Shown: piece by piece, positions 17,553 through 26,400 of the stretch
Layout of the letters: each line of letters starts with the position of its first letter
Numbering within the stretch: the stretch's first letter is position 1
DNA from: Bacillota bacterium
GTDB taxonomy: Bacteria > Bacillota > Clostridia > Christensenellales > Aristaeellaceae
Length of the DNA: 64,000 nucleotides
Reading direction: 5' to 3'
Assembly (NCBI GenBank): GCA_023421395.1
Contig: JAEZTL010000054.1
Location: 1-64,000, forward strand
Notes under the pieces: generated by a model
The model's database searches: none
The model's input: the letters and a program-made list of their open reading frames with translations, nothing else
Told to the model about the DNA's origin: nothing
Position numbers and translations under genes: made by a program

Positions 17553-18090
17553 CAAGAAGTCCCTCCGCTCACGGATGCGCGCGCGGAGGGCGCTGCCCGC
17601 GGATCCCGCGCACTCCGCCGCCGCCTGCGAACGCGTATTGGGGCTTGATGCCTACCGGAGCGCGGAAACCGTGCTTTGCTACCATTCGGTAGGCGGCGAG
17701 GTGGATACGCATCCTCTCATGGCGAGGATGCGCGCGGAGGGCAAGACCGTGTGTCTGCCGGCCGTGCTGGGCGGCGGAATCATGGAGGCGCGGCGGGCGG
17801 ACGGCCTTAAGCCCGGCCCGCTGGGCATCCCGAACCCGGCGGGCCCTCTCGTGGCGCCGGAGAAGATCGACCTCATCATCGTACCCGGCCTCTCCTTTGA
17901 CAGGACCTGCCACCGGTTGGGCCAGGGCGGCGGCTACTACGACCGATACCTGCCGCGCTGCCGCGCGGTCACGATAGGCCTCGCTTTCGAGTGGCAGATG
18001 ACGGATTGCCTGCCGCTCGAGGCGCACGACGCGCCGCTTCATTTCGTGGCGACGGAAGCGGCGCTCTACATTCGGCCGGAAGGCCCGTAA
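17542..18090 (+). CDS. 5-formyltetrahydrofolate cyclo-ligase
   Basis: A 182-aa enzyme of the FthC/YgfA/MTHFS family, converting 5-formyl-THF to 5,10-methenyl-THF with ATP. The C-terminal signature LGQGGGYYDRYLP is intact, as are the early KKSLRSRMRARR and the central IVPGLSFD. ATG 17542 overlaps the alr 3' end by 11 bp. The next gene follows 10 nt after its stop with its own CGGAGGA site. Confidence 0.92.
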   Translation: MECDKKSLRSRMRARRALPADPAHSAAACERVLGLDAYRSAETVLCYHSVGGEVDTHPLMARMRAEGKTVCLPAVLGGGIMEARRADGLKPGPLGIPNPAGPLVAPEKIDLIIVPGLSFDRTCHRLGQGGGYYDRYLPRCRAVTIGLAFEWQMTDCLPLEAHDAPLHFVATEAALYIRPEGP

Positions 18091-18100
18091 CGGAGGAACC

Positions 18101-18904
18101 ATGCGCGAAGGAATCATGTTCGGCCTCAGGACGCTTGTCAAATACCTCGTGCTGCTGCTGCTCAGCATGATGTTTCTGTTTCTGATCCCCCAGGCGCAGC
18201 TGTGGCTGCAGACGCTTCTCAACGCGGTGTTTCTGGCGGGATTCGCGCTGCTCACATTCAGCGACGCGGGCGCGGCGGGCGAGCGGGCGGAAACGCTGCG
18301 CGTGACGCTGGAAAAGCGCCGCGCCGAAGGCGGCGCGGTGGACCCGGCACTTCTCAAAAAGGTCTATCGCCCCGCCACCGCCGTGACTGGCTTTTTCGCC
18401 GCCGCGCTGCCGCTTCTCCTCATCGCGCTCATCAACTTGGCGTCGCTGCCGGCGTACCCGGAGTCGCTGAACCCGGCCAGATTTACCGCAACAGCCACCG
18501 CCGCCCCGCAGGAGAGCGTGCTGCCGGAGGCGACGGCACTGCCGGAAGCGACGGCGCTGCCGGATACGACGGCGCTGCCGGAGGCCGCGCCCGTTCCGGA
18601 AGTTGCCCCCGCGCTGGAAGCCACCGAACCCGAGATGCCCTTTAACCCGTTCAACTCCGTGGCACGGATGGCGTTCATGCCGTTCGTCTCACTGTATTCG
18701 CTTCTACTCAACCATCTGCTGCTGCTCTACGCCCTGATGGTGCCGCTGTCCTTCTTCCTGCCCGCTTTCGCGCTGGCAGGCTACCTCCGGGGGCCGAGGC
18801 TCCGAGAGAAGAAGCTGGAAGCCATCCAGAAGGGCATCCGCGCCAAGAAGCGCAAACAGCGCCGCGAGCAAAAAAAGCCCGCAGGCCCCAGACCGGAGGT
18901 ATAA
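18101..18904 (+). CDS. Membrane protein of unknown function with Ala/Pro/Thr repeat linker
   Basis: A 267-aa protein with hydrophobic segments at about residues 10-30, 33-50, 85-108 and 195-225. A low-complexity extracytoplasmic linker lies at about 120-175 (LPEATALPEATALPDTTALP), and the C-terminal tail is strongly basic (KKRKQRREQKKP). The linker is encoded by 18-bp tandem units (18521-18589). I recognise no domain. It follows the cyclo-ligase closely and is probably the last gene of the operon starting at 11030. Confidence 0.7.
   Translation: MREGIMFGLRTLVKYLVLLLLSMMFLFLIPQAQLWLQTLLNAVFLAGFALLTFSDAGAAGERAETLRVTLEKRRAEGGAVDPALLKKVYRPATAVTGFFAAALPLLLIALINLASLPAYPESLNPARFTATATAAPQESVLPEATALPEATALPDTTALPEAAPVPEVAPALEATEPEMPFNPFNSVARMAFMPFVSLYSLLLNHLLLLYALMVPLSFFLPAFALAGYLRGPRLREKKLEAIQKGIRAKKRKQRREQKKPAGPRPEV
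18521..18589 (+). repeat. 18-bp tandem repeats inside a membrane-protein gene
   Basis: Three consecutive units of the form CTGCCGGAnnCGACGGCn plus a partial fourth encode (LPEATA)n. Differences between units are few, so copy number may vary between strains. Confidence 0.8.
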
Positions 18905-18970
18905 CCCCGGGCGCGAAGGCCGCCGCCCCTCGGCTTGCGCTTCGGCATTTCGCCCGGCGCGGCATAAACC

Positions 18971-18999
18971 TTGTCAGTGCGCGGAAACTATGCTATAAT
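18971..18999 (+). promoter_or_regulatory. Promoter of rsmD-coaD
   Basis: -35 TTGTCA (18971-18976), 17-bp spacer, -10 TATAAT (18994-18999). Only about 22 nt separate the -10 box from the rsmD start at 19022. Confidence 0.75.
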
Positions 19000-19021
19000 G
19001 CGCTGTACGGGTGGTGTTGGA

Positions 19022-19597
19022 ATGCGCGTGATCGCGGGCGAGTTCAGAGGCCGGAAACTCTTCGCGCCGGAAGGCGCCGAAACGAGGCCCACGTCCGACC
19101 GCGTGCGCGAATCGCTGTTCAGCATCCTGGGCGCGAGGGTTCCTGACGCCGAAGTACTGGACCTGTTCGCGGGGTCCGGCGCACTGGCGTTGGAGGCCAT
19201 CAGCCGCGGCGCGGCGTTTGCCGCGCTTTGTGACGCCAGCGCGGGCGCCGCCCGGGTCATCGAACGAAACATCGCCCTCGTGCGGGCGGAGGATCGTATG
19301 CGCCTGATCCGCGCCGACTGGCGCGAGGCGCTGTCACGGCTATCGGGGCGCCGGTTCTCGCTGGTGTTCTTGGATCCCCCCTACCGCATGGCGGGCGTGT
19401 ACGCCGAAGCCGCCGCCCTTCTGTCGGCCCGGGGGCTTTTGGCCGAAGACGCGGTGCTGGTGATGGAGCACGCGGTGAAGACGCCGCTCGACATCCCCGC
19501 CGGGTTTGAAATCTTCGACGAACGGCGCTACGGCGATACCGCGGTGGCGCTGGTACGGGAGCGAACCGATGATCGCAGTCTACCCGGGCAGCTTTGA
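19022..19597 (+). CDS. rsmD: 16S rRNA (guanine966-N2)-methyltransferase
   Basis: A 191-aa Rossmann-fold methyltransferase. Diagnostic RsmD motifs are RPTSDRVRESLFSIL near residue 25, the SAM-binding DLFAGSGALALEAISRGA and the catalytic LDPPY of N2-guanine methylases. ATG 19022 follows GGTGGTG and gives the standard MRVIAGEFRGRKL start. The 3' end overlaps coaD by 29 bp in another frame. The rsmD-coaD pairing is conserved across Firmicutes. Confidence 0.93.
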   Translation: MRVIAGEFRGRKLFAPEGAETRPTSDRVRESLFSILGARVPDAEVLDLFAGSGALALEAISRGAAFAALCDASAGAARVIERNIALVRAEDRMRLIRADWREALSRLSGRRFSLVFLDPPYRMAGVYAEAAALLSARGLLAEDAVLVMEHAVKTPLDIPAGFEIFDERRYGDTAVALVRERTDDRSLPGQL

Positions 19598-20051
19598 CCC
19601 GCCGACGGTGGGGCATCTGGACATCATCCGCCGCTCCGCGGTGCTGTTTGACAAGGTCTACGTGGCGGTTCTGATCAACCCGGCCAAGCGGCCCATGCTC
19701 TCCGCCGGGACGCGGCAGGCGCTCCTGGCACGCTCAATCGGGGATCTGCCCAACGTGGAGGTGCTGTCGGACAGCGGCCTTCTGGCGGATCTCACGCGCC
19801 GCCTGGGCGCCGATTGCGTGGTCAAGGGTCTTCGATCGGAGGCGGACTACGCCTCGGAGCGCAGCGCCGCCGCCGCGATGCAGGCGATGTTCGGCCTGGA
19901 GACGCTGTTTTTGCCCTCCAACCCGTCCATCGACTACGTATCCGCCTCCATCGCGCGCGAAATGATGAGCTTCGGCCGAATTCCCCGCGGGCTGGTGCCC
20001 GACGAAATACTGGATGAGGTCATGGCCGCCTTCAGGGCGAAGAAACTTTAG
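19569..20051 (+). CDS. coaD: Phosphopantetheine adenylyltransferase
   Basis: A 160-aa enzyme of the penultimate step of CoA synthesis, transferring AMP from ATP to 4'-phosphopantetheine. It has the nucleotidyltransferase motif GSFDPPTVGHLD at the N-terminus, VVKGLRSEADYASER and the C-terminal SIDYVSASIARE segment. ATG 19569 lies inside rsmD, giving translational overlap. The usual 160-residue length supports this start. Confidence 0.95.
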   Translation: MIAVYPGSFDPPTVGHLDIIRRSAVLFDKVYVAVLINPAKRPMLSAGTRQALLARSIGDLPNVEVLSDSGLLADLTRRLGADCVVKGLRSEADYASERSAAAAMQAMFGLETLFLPSNPSIDYVSASIAREMMSFGRIPRGLVPDEILDEVMAAFRAKKL

Positions 20052-20078
20052 GAACGATTCGTAAAGGGGATGGAACTT

Positions 20079-20741
20079 ATGGATCGCGATCAGGACAAGT
20101 TCTTTGAGGAAGAGCGCAAGCCGCGCCAGCAGGCGGCGGAGCACCCCGAACCGCCGCAGGAGGGCACGCCGCCCTATGAGAGCGACGACGATCATACCTA
20201 CCTGATGAACCTGCTGGATTACCTGCAGGACGCCATCGAAAGCGGAAATTCCGTGCCGCTGACCGGAAAGCGGCTGGTGGACGCCACGATGTGCCTTGAC
20301 ATCATCAAGGACATCCGTGGAAACCTTCCGTTGGCGATCCAGTATGCGGAGCAGGTGATGCGGGATCGCGACCGCATCCTGACCACCGCCGAGCGCACCG
20401 CCGCCAGCAAAATCCAATCCGCGGACGTGCGCGCCAACGCCGCGCTGGACGACGCGGGCAACCGCTCCCAGGAGATTCTGGAGCAGGCGGAGAGCCGCGC
20501 CGACAAGATCATCAAAGATGCGGAAATCCGCGCCCGCGCGATGATTGACCAGCATCAAGTGACCATCGCCGCCCAGAACGAGGCCCGGGAGATCGTCAAC
20601 GACGCCCGCGCCGAGGCCAACGACCGCCGCCTGCAGGCCAGCGCCTACAGCGAAGACCTGATGATCAACGTGGAAAAGGAACTGCAGCGCGCCTGCGACA
20701 TGATCCGCCAGAAGCGCCAGCAACTGGCGGGACCCCAATAA
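20079..20741 (+). CDS. Coiled-coil protein of unknown function downstream of coaD
   Basis: A 220-aa cytoplasmic protein with an acidic, low-complexity N-terminus, a short helical segment (YLMNLLDYLQDAIESG) and a long Ala/Arg/Glu-rich coiled coil from about residue 75 to 205, resembling ATP-synthase b-subunit or DivIVA-like stalks. ATG 20079 is chosen because GGGGATGG is spaced 8 nt before it; ATG 20070 would have no room for a binding site. Similar proteins follow coaD in many Clostridia, but their role is not established. Confidence 0.7.
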   Translation: MDRDQDKFFEEERKPRQQAAEHPEPPQEGTPPYESDDDHTYLMNLLDYLQDAIESGNSVPLTGKRLVDATMCLDIIKDIRGNLPLAIQYAEQVMRDRDRILTTAERTAASKIQSADVRANAALDDAGNRSQEILEQAESRADKIIKDAEIRARAMIDQHQVTIAAQNEAREIVNDARAEANDRRLQASAYSEDLMINVEKELQRACDMIRQKRQQLAGPQ

Positions 20742-20931
20742 CAGGGTAGGCGAATCCCGCTTCGCGTGCTTTTGCTTGCGTGAGGCGCGGCACATGTCCC
20801 GTGCATCCCGAAAATCGGCCGGGCATTTGATGATACGGAATAGGCAGCCTGCGGACGCGTATGTCGTCCCGCGGCTGCCCTTGTTTTTGGGCCCCAGCCC
20901 AGCCCAACCCGCTGAGCCGGGCGCGCCTTGG
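20742..20931. other. Convergent intergenic region
   Basis: It lies between the 3' ends of the coiled-coil gene and the sensor kinase. It contains short GC-rich inverted segments (GCGGG, GGCTGGGC) but no clean terminator that I can identify. Confidence 0.4.
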
Positions 20932-21792
20932 CTACGCCGCTTGCGCCTTTGGCAGGAAGCCGGAGAAGCGGGTGACGGAATCATCGGATTCGACCTCGAT
21001 CCGGCCGCCGTAGGAGGCCATGATGTCCTTCACGATCGCCAAGCCCATGCCGCGGCCCTCGCCGTGGGTGGTGACGCCCGGCTCGAACAGCGTGCCGATG
21101 AAGGCCGGATCGATGGCGGGTCCGTTGTTTTCCACGGAAAACGTGTACTCGCGCAGCGTCTCCCCGATCTGGATGGACAGGCGAGGCGAAGGCCTCCCCT
21201 TCAGCGCGTCCAGCGCGTTGTCCACAAGATTGCCCAGTACGCGGCAGATCTCCCAGTCCGCGGCGGGAACCTCCCCCCAGGAGGAGGCGGTTTCCAGCTT
21301 CGCGTCGATCCCCCTGGCCTGGCACTCGCCGAGCTTCGCCGCCAGAAGCGCATTGACGGCGGGAATGGCCGTCTTCAGCGCCTGCCCCACCCGCTGGATG
21401 TCGCCGTAGACCCGCTCGATATACGCCCGGGCTTCATGGCTCTCCCCCATATCGATCAGCCCGAACACCACCTGCAGGTGGTTCATGAAGTCATGCCGCT
21501 GGGCGCGCAGGGTGCCGTTGAGCTCGTTCACGCGCCCAAGCGCGTCCTCCAGCATGTCGCTCTGACGGTTGAGCTTTCGGGCGGCAAAGGCGTCGCGGAT
21601 GTCCAGCACCGCGCCCCAGATCACCACCAGCGCCATGCCTGTGAGCGCCAGCTGTTCCACCTGGCCGGAGAACGCGCGGTCGCCCACGATCAGCGCCAGG
21701 AGCGCCACAGTGAGCGCCGCCGCGATCTGCAGGGCGTTGATGACGATGGCATAAACCGCCGTTTTCTCGAGATCGATGTGTCGCCTGCGCAT
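20932..21792 (-). CDS. Sensor histidine kinase, Spo0B-type dimerisation domain
   Basis: A 286-aa membrane kinase: two transmembrane segments (about residues 15-36 and 46-64), a coiled coil, a Spo0B/CitA-type phosphoacceptor helix with His100 in AQRHDFMNHLQVV, and a GHKL ATPase domain with the N-box NLVDNALDAL and glycine box GRGMGLAIV. There is no sensory loop of any size between the membrane segments, and no response regulator gene is adjacent, so it is an orphan. Its promoter overlaps that of the araD-like gene. Confidence 0.85.
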   Translation of the reverse strand: MRRRHIDLEKTAVYAIVINALQIAAALTVALLALIVGDRAFSGQVEQLALTGMALVVIWGAVLDIRDAFAARKLNRQSDMLEDALGRVNELNGTLRAQRHDFMNHLQVVFGLIDMGESHEARAYIERVYGDIQRVGQALKTAIPAVNALLAAKLGECQARGIDAKLETASSWGEVPAADWEICRVLGNLVDNALDALKGRPSPRLSIQIGETLREYTFSVENNGPAIDPAFIGTLFEPGVTTHGEGRGMGLAIVKDIMASYGGRIEVESDDSVTRFSGFLPKAQAA

Positions 21793-21831
21793 GGCATCTT
21801 CCCCCCCGCTTCCGTGAATTCCAGCGCGAAC

Positions 21832-21864
21832 AGTATACCATATGCCCGCGTTTTATGCTATAAT
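21832..21864. promoter_or_regulatory. Overlapping divergent promoters of the kinase and araD-like genes
   Basis: On the plus strand TATAAT (21859-21864) is preceded by TGC, an extended -10. On the minus strand TATACT (21832-21837) is preceded by TGG, also extended. The two -10 boxes are only 21 bp apart and neither has a good -35, so polymerases must compete for the same DNA. Confidence 0.6.
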
Positions 21865-21900
21865 GAACCACACGCTACTGCGATCAAGGAGGGAATTGCC

Positions 21901-22605
21901 ATGTTGTCAAAACTGAAGAAATTGGTGTGCGACGCCAACCTGCTGCTGCCCAAATACGGGCTGGTCACTTTCACATGGGGCAACGTGTCCGCCATCGACC
22001 GGGAAAAGGGCCTGGTGGTCATCAAGCCCAGCGGCGTGGAGTATGAGTGCATGAAACCCGAGCACATGGTGGTGGTGGATCTTGAAGGCAACCGTGTGGA
22101 GGGCGACATGAACCCCTCCAGCGACACGCCCACACACCTCGAGCTCTACCGCCGTTTCGGCGCGCTCGGGGGCATCGTGCATACCCACTCCCGCTTTGCC
22201 ACATCCTTCGCACAGGCGGAGCGCGAACTGCCTTGCCTGGGCACCACCCACGCGGACTACTTTTACGGCAGTGTGCCGCTGACCCGGATGCTGACGCCGG
22301 AGGAAATCCAGGAAGATTACGAGCTCAACACCGGCCGCGTGATCGTCGAAACCTTTGAGCAGGGCAATCTGGACCCGATGGCCACCCCTGCGGTGCTGGT
22401 CCGCAAGCACGGTCCCTTCGCCTGGGGCAAGAACCCGCTGAAGGCCGTGGAGAACGCCGCCGTGCTGGAGGAAGTCGCCCACATGGCTTCCATCGCCCAC
22501 CGGCTCAATGTCAACGTGGAGAGCGCGCCCCAGTCCATCATGGACAAACACTACTTCCGCAAGCACGGTGCCAACGCCTACTACGGTCAGGGGGATCACT
22601 CTTGA
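21901..22605 (+). CDS. araD: L-ribulose-5-phosphate 4-epimerase-like class II aldolase/epimerase
   Basis: A 234-aa member of the AraD/UlaF/SgbE branch of class II aldolases. Zinc ligands are recognisable in IVHTHSRFATSFAQA and in KHGPFAWGKN, and LGTTHADYFYG is typical of the epimerase branch. The expected reaction is L-ribulose 5-phosphate to D-xylulose 5-phosphate. An L-fuculose-phosphate aldolase role is less likely but possible, as the gene is followed by a fucose-activating enzyme. AAGGAGGGAA precedes the ATG. No araA or araB is in the window. Confidence 0.85.
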   Translation: MLSKLKKLVCDANLLLPKYGLVTFTWGNVSAIDREKGLVVIKPSGVEYECMKPEHMVVVDLEGNRVEGDMNPSSDTPTHLELYRRFGALGGIVHTHSRFATSFAQAERELPCLGTTHADYFYGSVPLTRMLTPEEIQEDYELNTGRVIVETFEQGNLDPMATPAVLVRKHGPFAWGKNPLKAVENAAVLEEVAHMASIAHRLNVNVESAPQSIMDKHYFRKHGANAYYGQGDHS

Positions 22606-22608
22606 CGG

Positions 22609-23448
22609 ATGGGATTTATACCGATGTACGCTGACCTGCACATTCATTCGACCTACTCCGACAGCTCCTTTTCGCCCGAGACAATCGTGCGCGAGGCGGT
22701 GGCCCGCGGCGTCGGGCTGATCGCCGTCACCGACCACGAACTCACTGCCGGAAGCCTGGAAGCCGAACCCTACGCCCGCCGGGCGGGGCTCTCCCTCCTG
22801 CGCGGCGCGGAGACCGAGTGCATCGCGGACGGGCGTTTTCACCATATTCTGGCCTACGGCGTCGACTTTGACGCGCCCGTCCTGTCGAACCTGCTGGCGG
22901 ACAATCGCTTCAAGCTGGACGAGATGAGCGTGGAACTGGTGCGCCGCATGGCGGGCGAGTATCCGCACCTTTCGGAGCAGGACTTCCACGCCTACGAGCG
23001 CGACGCGTCCCTTGGCGGCTGGAAGGGGCTGGAATACTTTCTGCGCCGGGGCGTGACCCAAAATATCCGGGACGGAATCGCGCTGTACAGGCAGTATGGC
23101 GTCGCTTATGAAGACGCAGGCTTCCCGCAGATGGAGGAAACCATCGCCGCCATTCACGCCGCCGGCGGCCGTGCGGTGCTGGCTCATCCCTGGGCCACCG
23201 TGCCCCATCCGGACGAGCAGTCCTTCTTCAAAGGCGTACAGACGCTGATTGACCGGGGGCTCGACGGCGTCGAGTGTTATTACCCGCTGCACCCGCCGGA
23301 GATCGTCAAAGGGCTTCTCGCCATCTGCGAGGACCGGGATTTGATCATCACCGCAGGGTCGGACTGCCACGGCAGTTTTGGCCGCACCCGCGTGGGCGAG
23401 ATGGACATCCCCACCGAAGCGCTCCGGTTGAAAGGACTGATTCCATGA
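22609..23448 (+). CDS. PHP-domain phosphoesterase
   Basis: A 279-aa metal-dependent PHP protein with metal-binding motifs ADLHIHSTYSD at the N-terminus, TDHE, the AET of RGAETECIAD, LAHPWA and the C-terminal GSDCHGSF. Family members hydrolyse phosphoesters such as 5'-nucleotide or 3',5'-bisphosphate substrates. The first ATG (22609) lies 3 nt after the araD-like stop; ATG 22624 gives the usual MYADLHIHS start and is an alternative. It overlaps the fucokinase gene by 4 bp, so it is probably part of the same pathway or produced in step with it. Confidence 0.85.
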   Translation: MGFIPMYADLHIHSTYSDSSFSPETIVREAVARGVGLIAVTDHELTAGSLEAEPYARRAGLSLLRGAETECIADGRFHHILAYGVDFDAPVLSNLLADNRFKLDEMSVELVRRMAGEYPHLSEQDFHAYERDASLGGWKGLEYFLRRGVTQNIRDGIALYRQYGVAYEDAGFPQMEETIAAIHAAGGRAVLAHPWATVPHPDEQSFFKGVQTLIDRGLDGVECYYPLHPPEIVKGLLAICEDRDLIITAGSDCHGSFGRTRVGEMDIPTEALRLKGLIP

Positions 23449-26400
23449 ACGATCTCCACCAGATGTTCCTTGAACAGTCCTATCGGGACGCCTACGGCTT
23501 CTACCGCCAGTGGCTTGCCGGAGAAGGGCGTCTGCCCGGCTGGGATTACGTGATTCTGACCGCCGCCAGCGAGGCGCAGGCCGCCTCCTACCGCCGCCAG
23601 ATCGACTACCGGCTGGAGCGGGGCATGCTGCCCGGGGGCACCCATTACGCGGTGCTGCCCGATCCGGCGGGCGAGCGCATCGGCTCCGGCGGCGCGACAA
23701 TGGCGGCGCTAAATCATATCCGGGCGTTGGCCGGGCCCGACCCGCTGAGGGGGCGGCGGGCGCTGGTCATCCATTCGGGCGGCGACAGCCGCCGCGCGCC
23801 GCAGTATTCCGCCTCCGGCAAGCTGTTCTCGCCGGTGCCCCGGATGCTGCCCATCGGCCGCCGCTCCACGCTGTTTGACGAATTCATCATCGGCCTGAGC
23901 GCCGTTCCCGGCCGCATGAAGGACGGCATGCTGGTGGCTTCCGGCGACGTGCTGCTGCTGTTCAATCCGCTGCAGATCGATTTTCACTTCTCCGGCGCGG
24001 CGGCGCTGTCCACGCGGGAGAGCATTGCACACGGCGTGCAGCACGGCGTGTTCCTGCCGGATGAATCGGGCGGCGTGGCCCGCTTTCTGCACAAGCTTCC
24101 GGAGGAAAAGCTGCGCGATGCCGGCGCGGTGGACGACCGCGGCCGCGTCGCGCTGGATACCGGCGCGGTGCTGATGGACGGCGAACTGTGCCGCGATCTT
24201 CTCACGCTCATTGAAACCGACGGCGAGGTCGATCAAAAAAAGCTCGCCGCCTGCCTTTCCCCCAAAGCGCGGCTGAGCTTTTATGCGGACTTTCTCTATC
24301 CGCTTGCCACGGACTCCACGCTGGAACAATACCACCGGGAAAAGCCCGAGGGCGAATTTACCCCGGAGTTGGCCGCGCTTCGAAGCGCGCTCTGGCCCCT
24401 TTTGCGCCGCTACCGGCTGAAGCTGATGCACCTCTCCCCCGCCGCGTTCATCCATTTCGGCACCACGCGGGAGCTGCTCCATTTCATGGTGGAGGAAGTC
24501 CAGGGCTATGCCGCGCTGGGCTGGCGGCGCATGGTGGATACCAACCGGGAGGAGGGCGACTTCGCTGCCTCCGGCAGTTCTTTGAGCCCCGAAGCGCGGG
24601 TAGGCGCGGGCAGCTACATCGAGGACAGCCTCCTGGGCCCGGGCACGGCGGTGGGCCGCGGCGCTGTGGTCTCTTCGGCGACGCTGTCCGGCGAGAGCGT
24701 GCCGGACTTCACCGCGCTGCATGTGGTCAAGCTGACGGGCGGACGCTTCTCGGCGCGGCTGTACGGCGTGGCCGACAACCCGAAGGAAGCGTCCTTTCTG
24801 GGCCGCCCCATCGCGCAGTTATTGGAAAAGGCGAACCTGACGCCGGAGGCGATTTGGGATGGACCGGACAGAACCTTGTGGACGGCGAAGCTTTTTCCGG
24901 TGCGCGATACCGCCATCGACGCGGCCCGCGCAGCCCTTTCTCTCGTGGCCGAGCCGCGCCTGACGGCGGAACTCCGCCCGGCGGGCGATTTGCGCTTCTC
25001 CGGCAAACTGCCCGAGGGCGAGCGGATCAGCCTCAAAGAGGGCTTTGAGCGCTCCGACGGCGGGGCGATCCTGGACTGGCAGGACGCGCTGGACGAGCGG
25101 GTGCGCCTTGAGCGCCTGATCCGCCTGGCGGAAACACGGCGGAGCGTTTCGGAGGCGGAAGGGGTGTTCTCCGGGCGCGAACCCAGCCAGCGGCAGATGA
25201 AGCGGCTGGCCGACAAAGCGGAGGCGATGGCGCGCTCGGCGCCGGGCGTGCCCTCCGACGCGGTGCGGGTGCTCTATTACCTGTCCCGGCTCGCTCCCTC
25301 GCAGAGGGCGCACTTCGAAGGCGAGGCCTTCCGGCTGATCCGGGACGCAATCTACGCCGAAAGCATCGGCCGGCTCAAGTACGACGAGGCGCTGTCCATC
25401 CGAAAAAGCAGCGCCGTCTCCCGCCTGCCACTTCGGGTCAACTTCGGCGGCGGCTGGTCGGACACGCCGCCCTACTGCAACGAAAATGGCGGCACGGTGC
25501 TGAACGCGGCCGTGCGCGTGGGCGGGCGGCTGCCGGTGGAGGCCCGCATCGAGCGGGTGGAGGCGCCGAAGCTCGTGTTCGCCAGCGGCGATTCCGGCGC
25601 CTACGGCGAATTCACCGACATCCGCGAGGCGCTGGACTGTTCCAACCCCTTCGACCCCTTCGCGCTGCACAAGGCCGCGCTGGTGGCCTGCGGCATCCTG
25701 CCTTCAAAACCGGATCAGCCGCTGGAGGCGCTTCTGAAACGCCTGGGCGGCGGCTTCAAGCTGTCCACACAGGTCCGGGGCATCCCCAGGGGATCGGGCC
25801 TCGGCACCAGCAGCATCCTGGCCGGCGCCTGCGTAAACGCCATCGGCGACTTTTTCGGCACCGAACTGCCGCTGATGGACCGGATCGGCCGCGTACTCTG
25901 CGCCGAGCAGCTGATGTCTACCGGCGGCGGCTGGCAGGATCAAGCAGGCGGCATGATCCCCGGCGTAAAGCTTCTGACCAGCGCACCCGGCGCGTGGCAG
26001 GAAGTTTCCGTCCGGAAGCTGTCCATCCCCGAAGGAACGATGCGCGCCCTCGAGGACCGCTTCTGCCTGATCTACACGGGGCAGCGCCGCTTGGCGCGGG
26101 GACTGCTCCGCGAAGTGATGGGACGATACATCGCGTCGGATCCGGAGGCGGTGATGATCCTCCGGGATATTCAGCATCTGGCGCGAGACATGGCCGCCGC
26201 GCTGGAATCGGGCGATTTAAACGGCTTCTCCCGGATGCTCAGCGCCCATTGGGATCTTTCAAAACGCCTGGACGCGGGCGGCACCAACGTCTGCATCGAC
26301 TGCATCTTCGTCGCCGTCGAGGACCTCGTCGCCGGAAAGATGATCTGCGGAGCGGGCGGGGGCGGCTACCTGCAGGTGGTCATGAACGAGGGCGTAACGC

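Noticed and set aside
20776..21900. A long N-terminal extension of the araD-like gene
   Set aside because: It runs through the promoter region and antisense to the sensor kinase gene; AAGGAGGGAA and the family start lie at ATG 21901.
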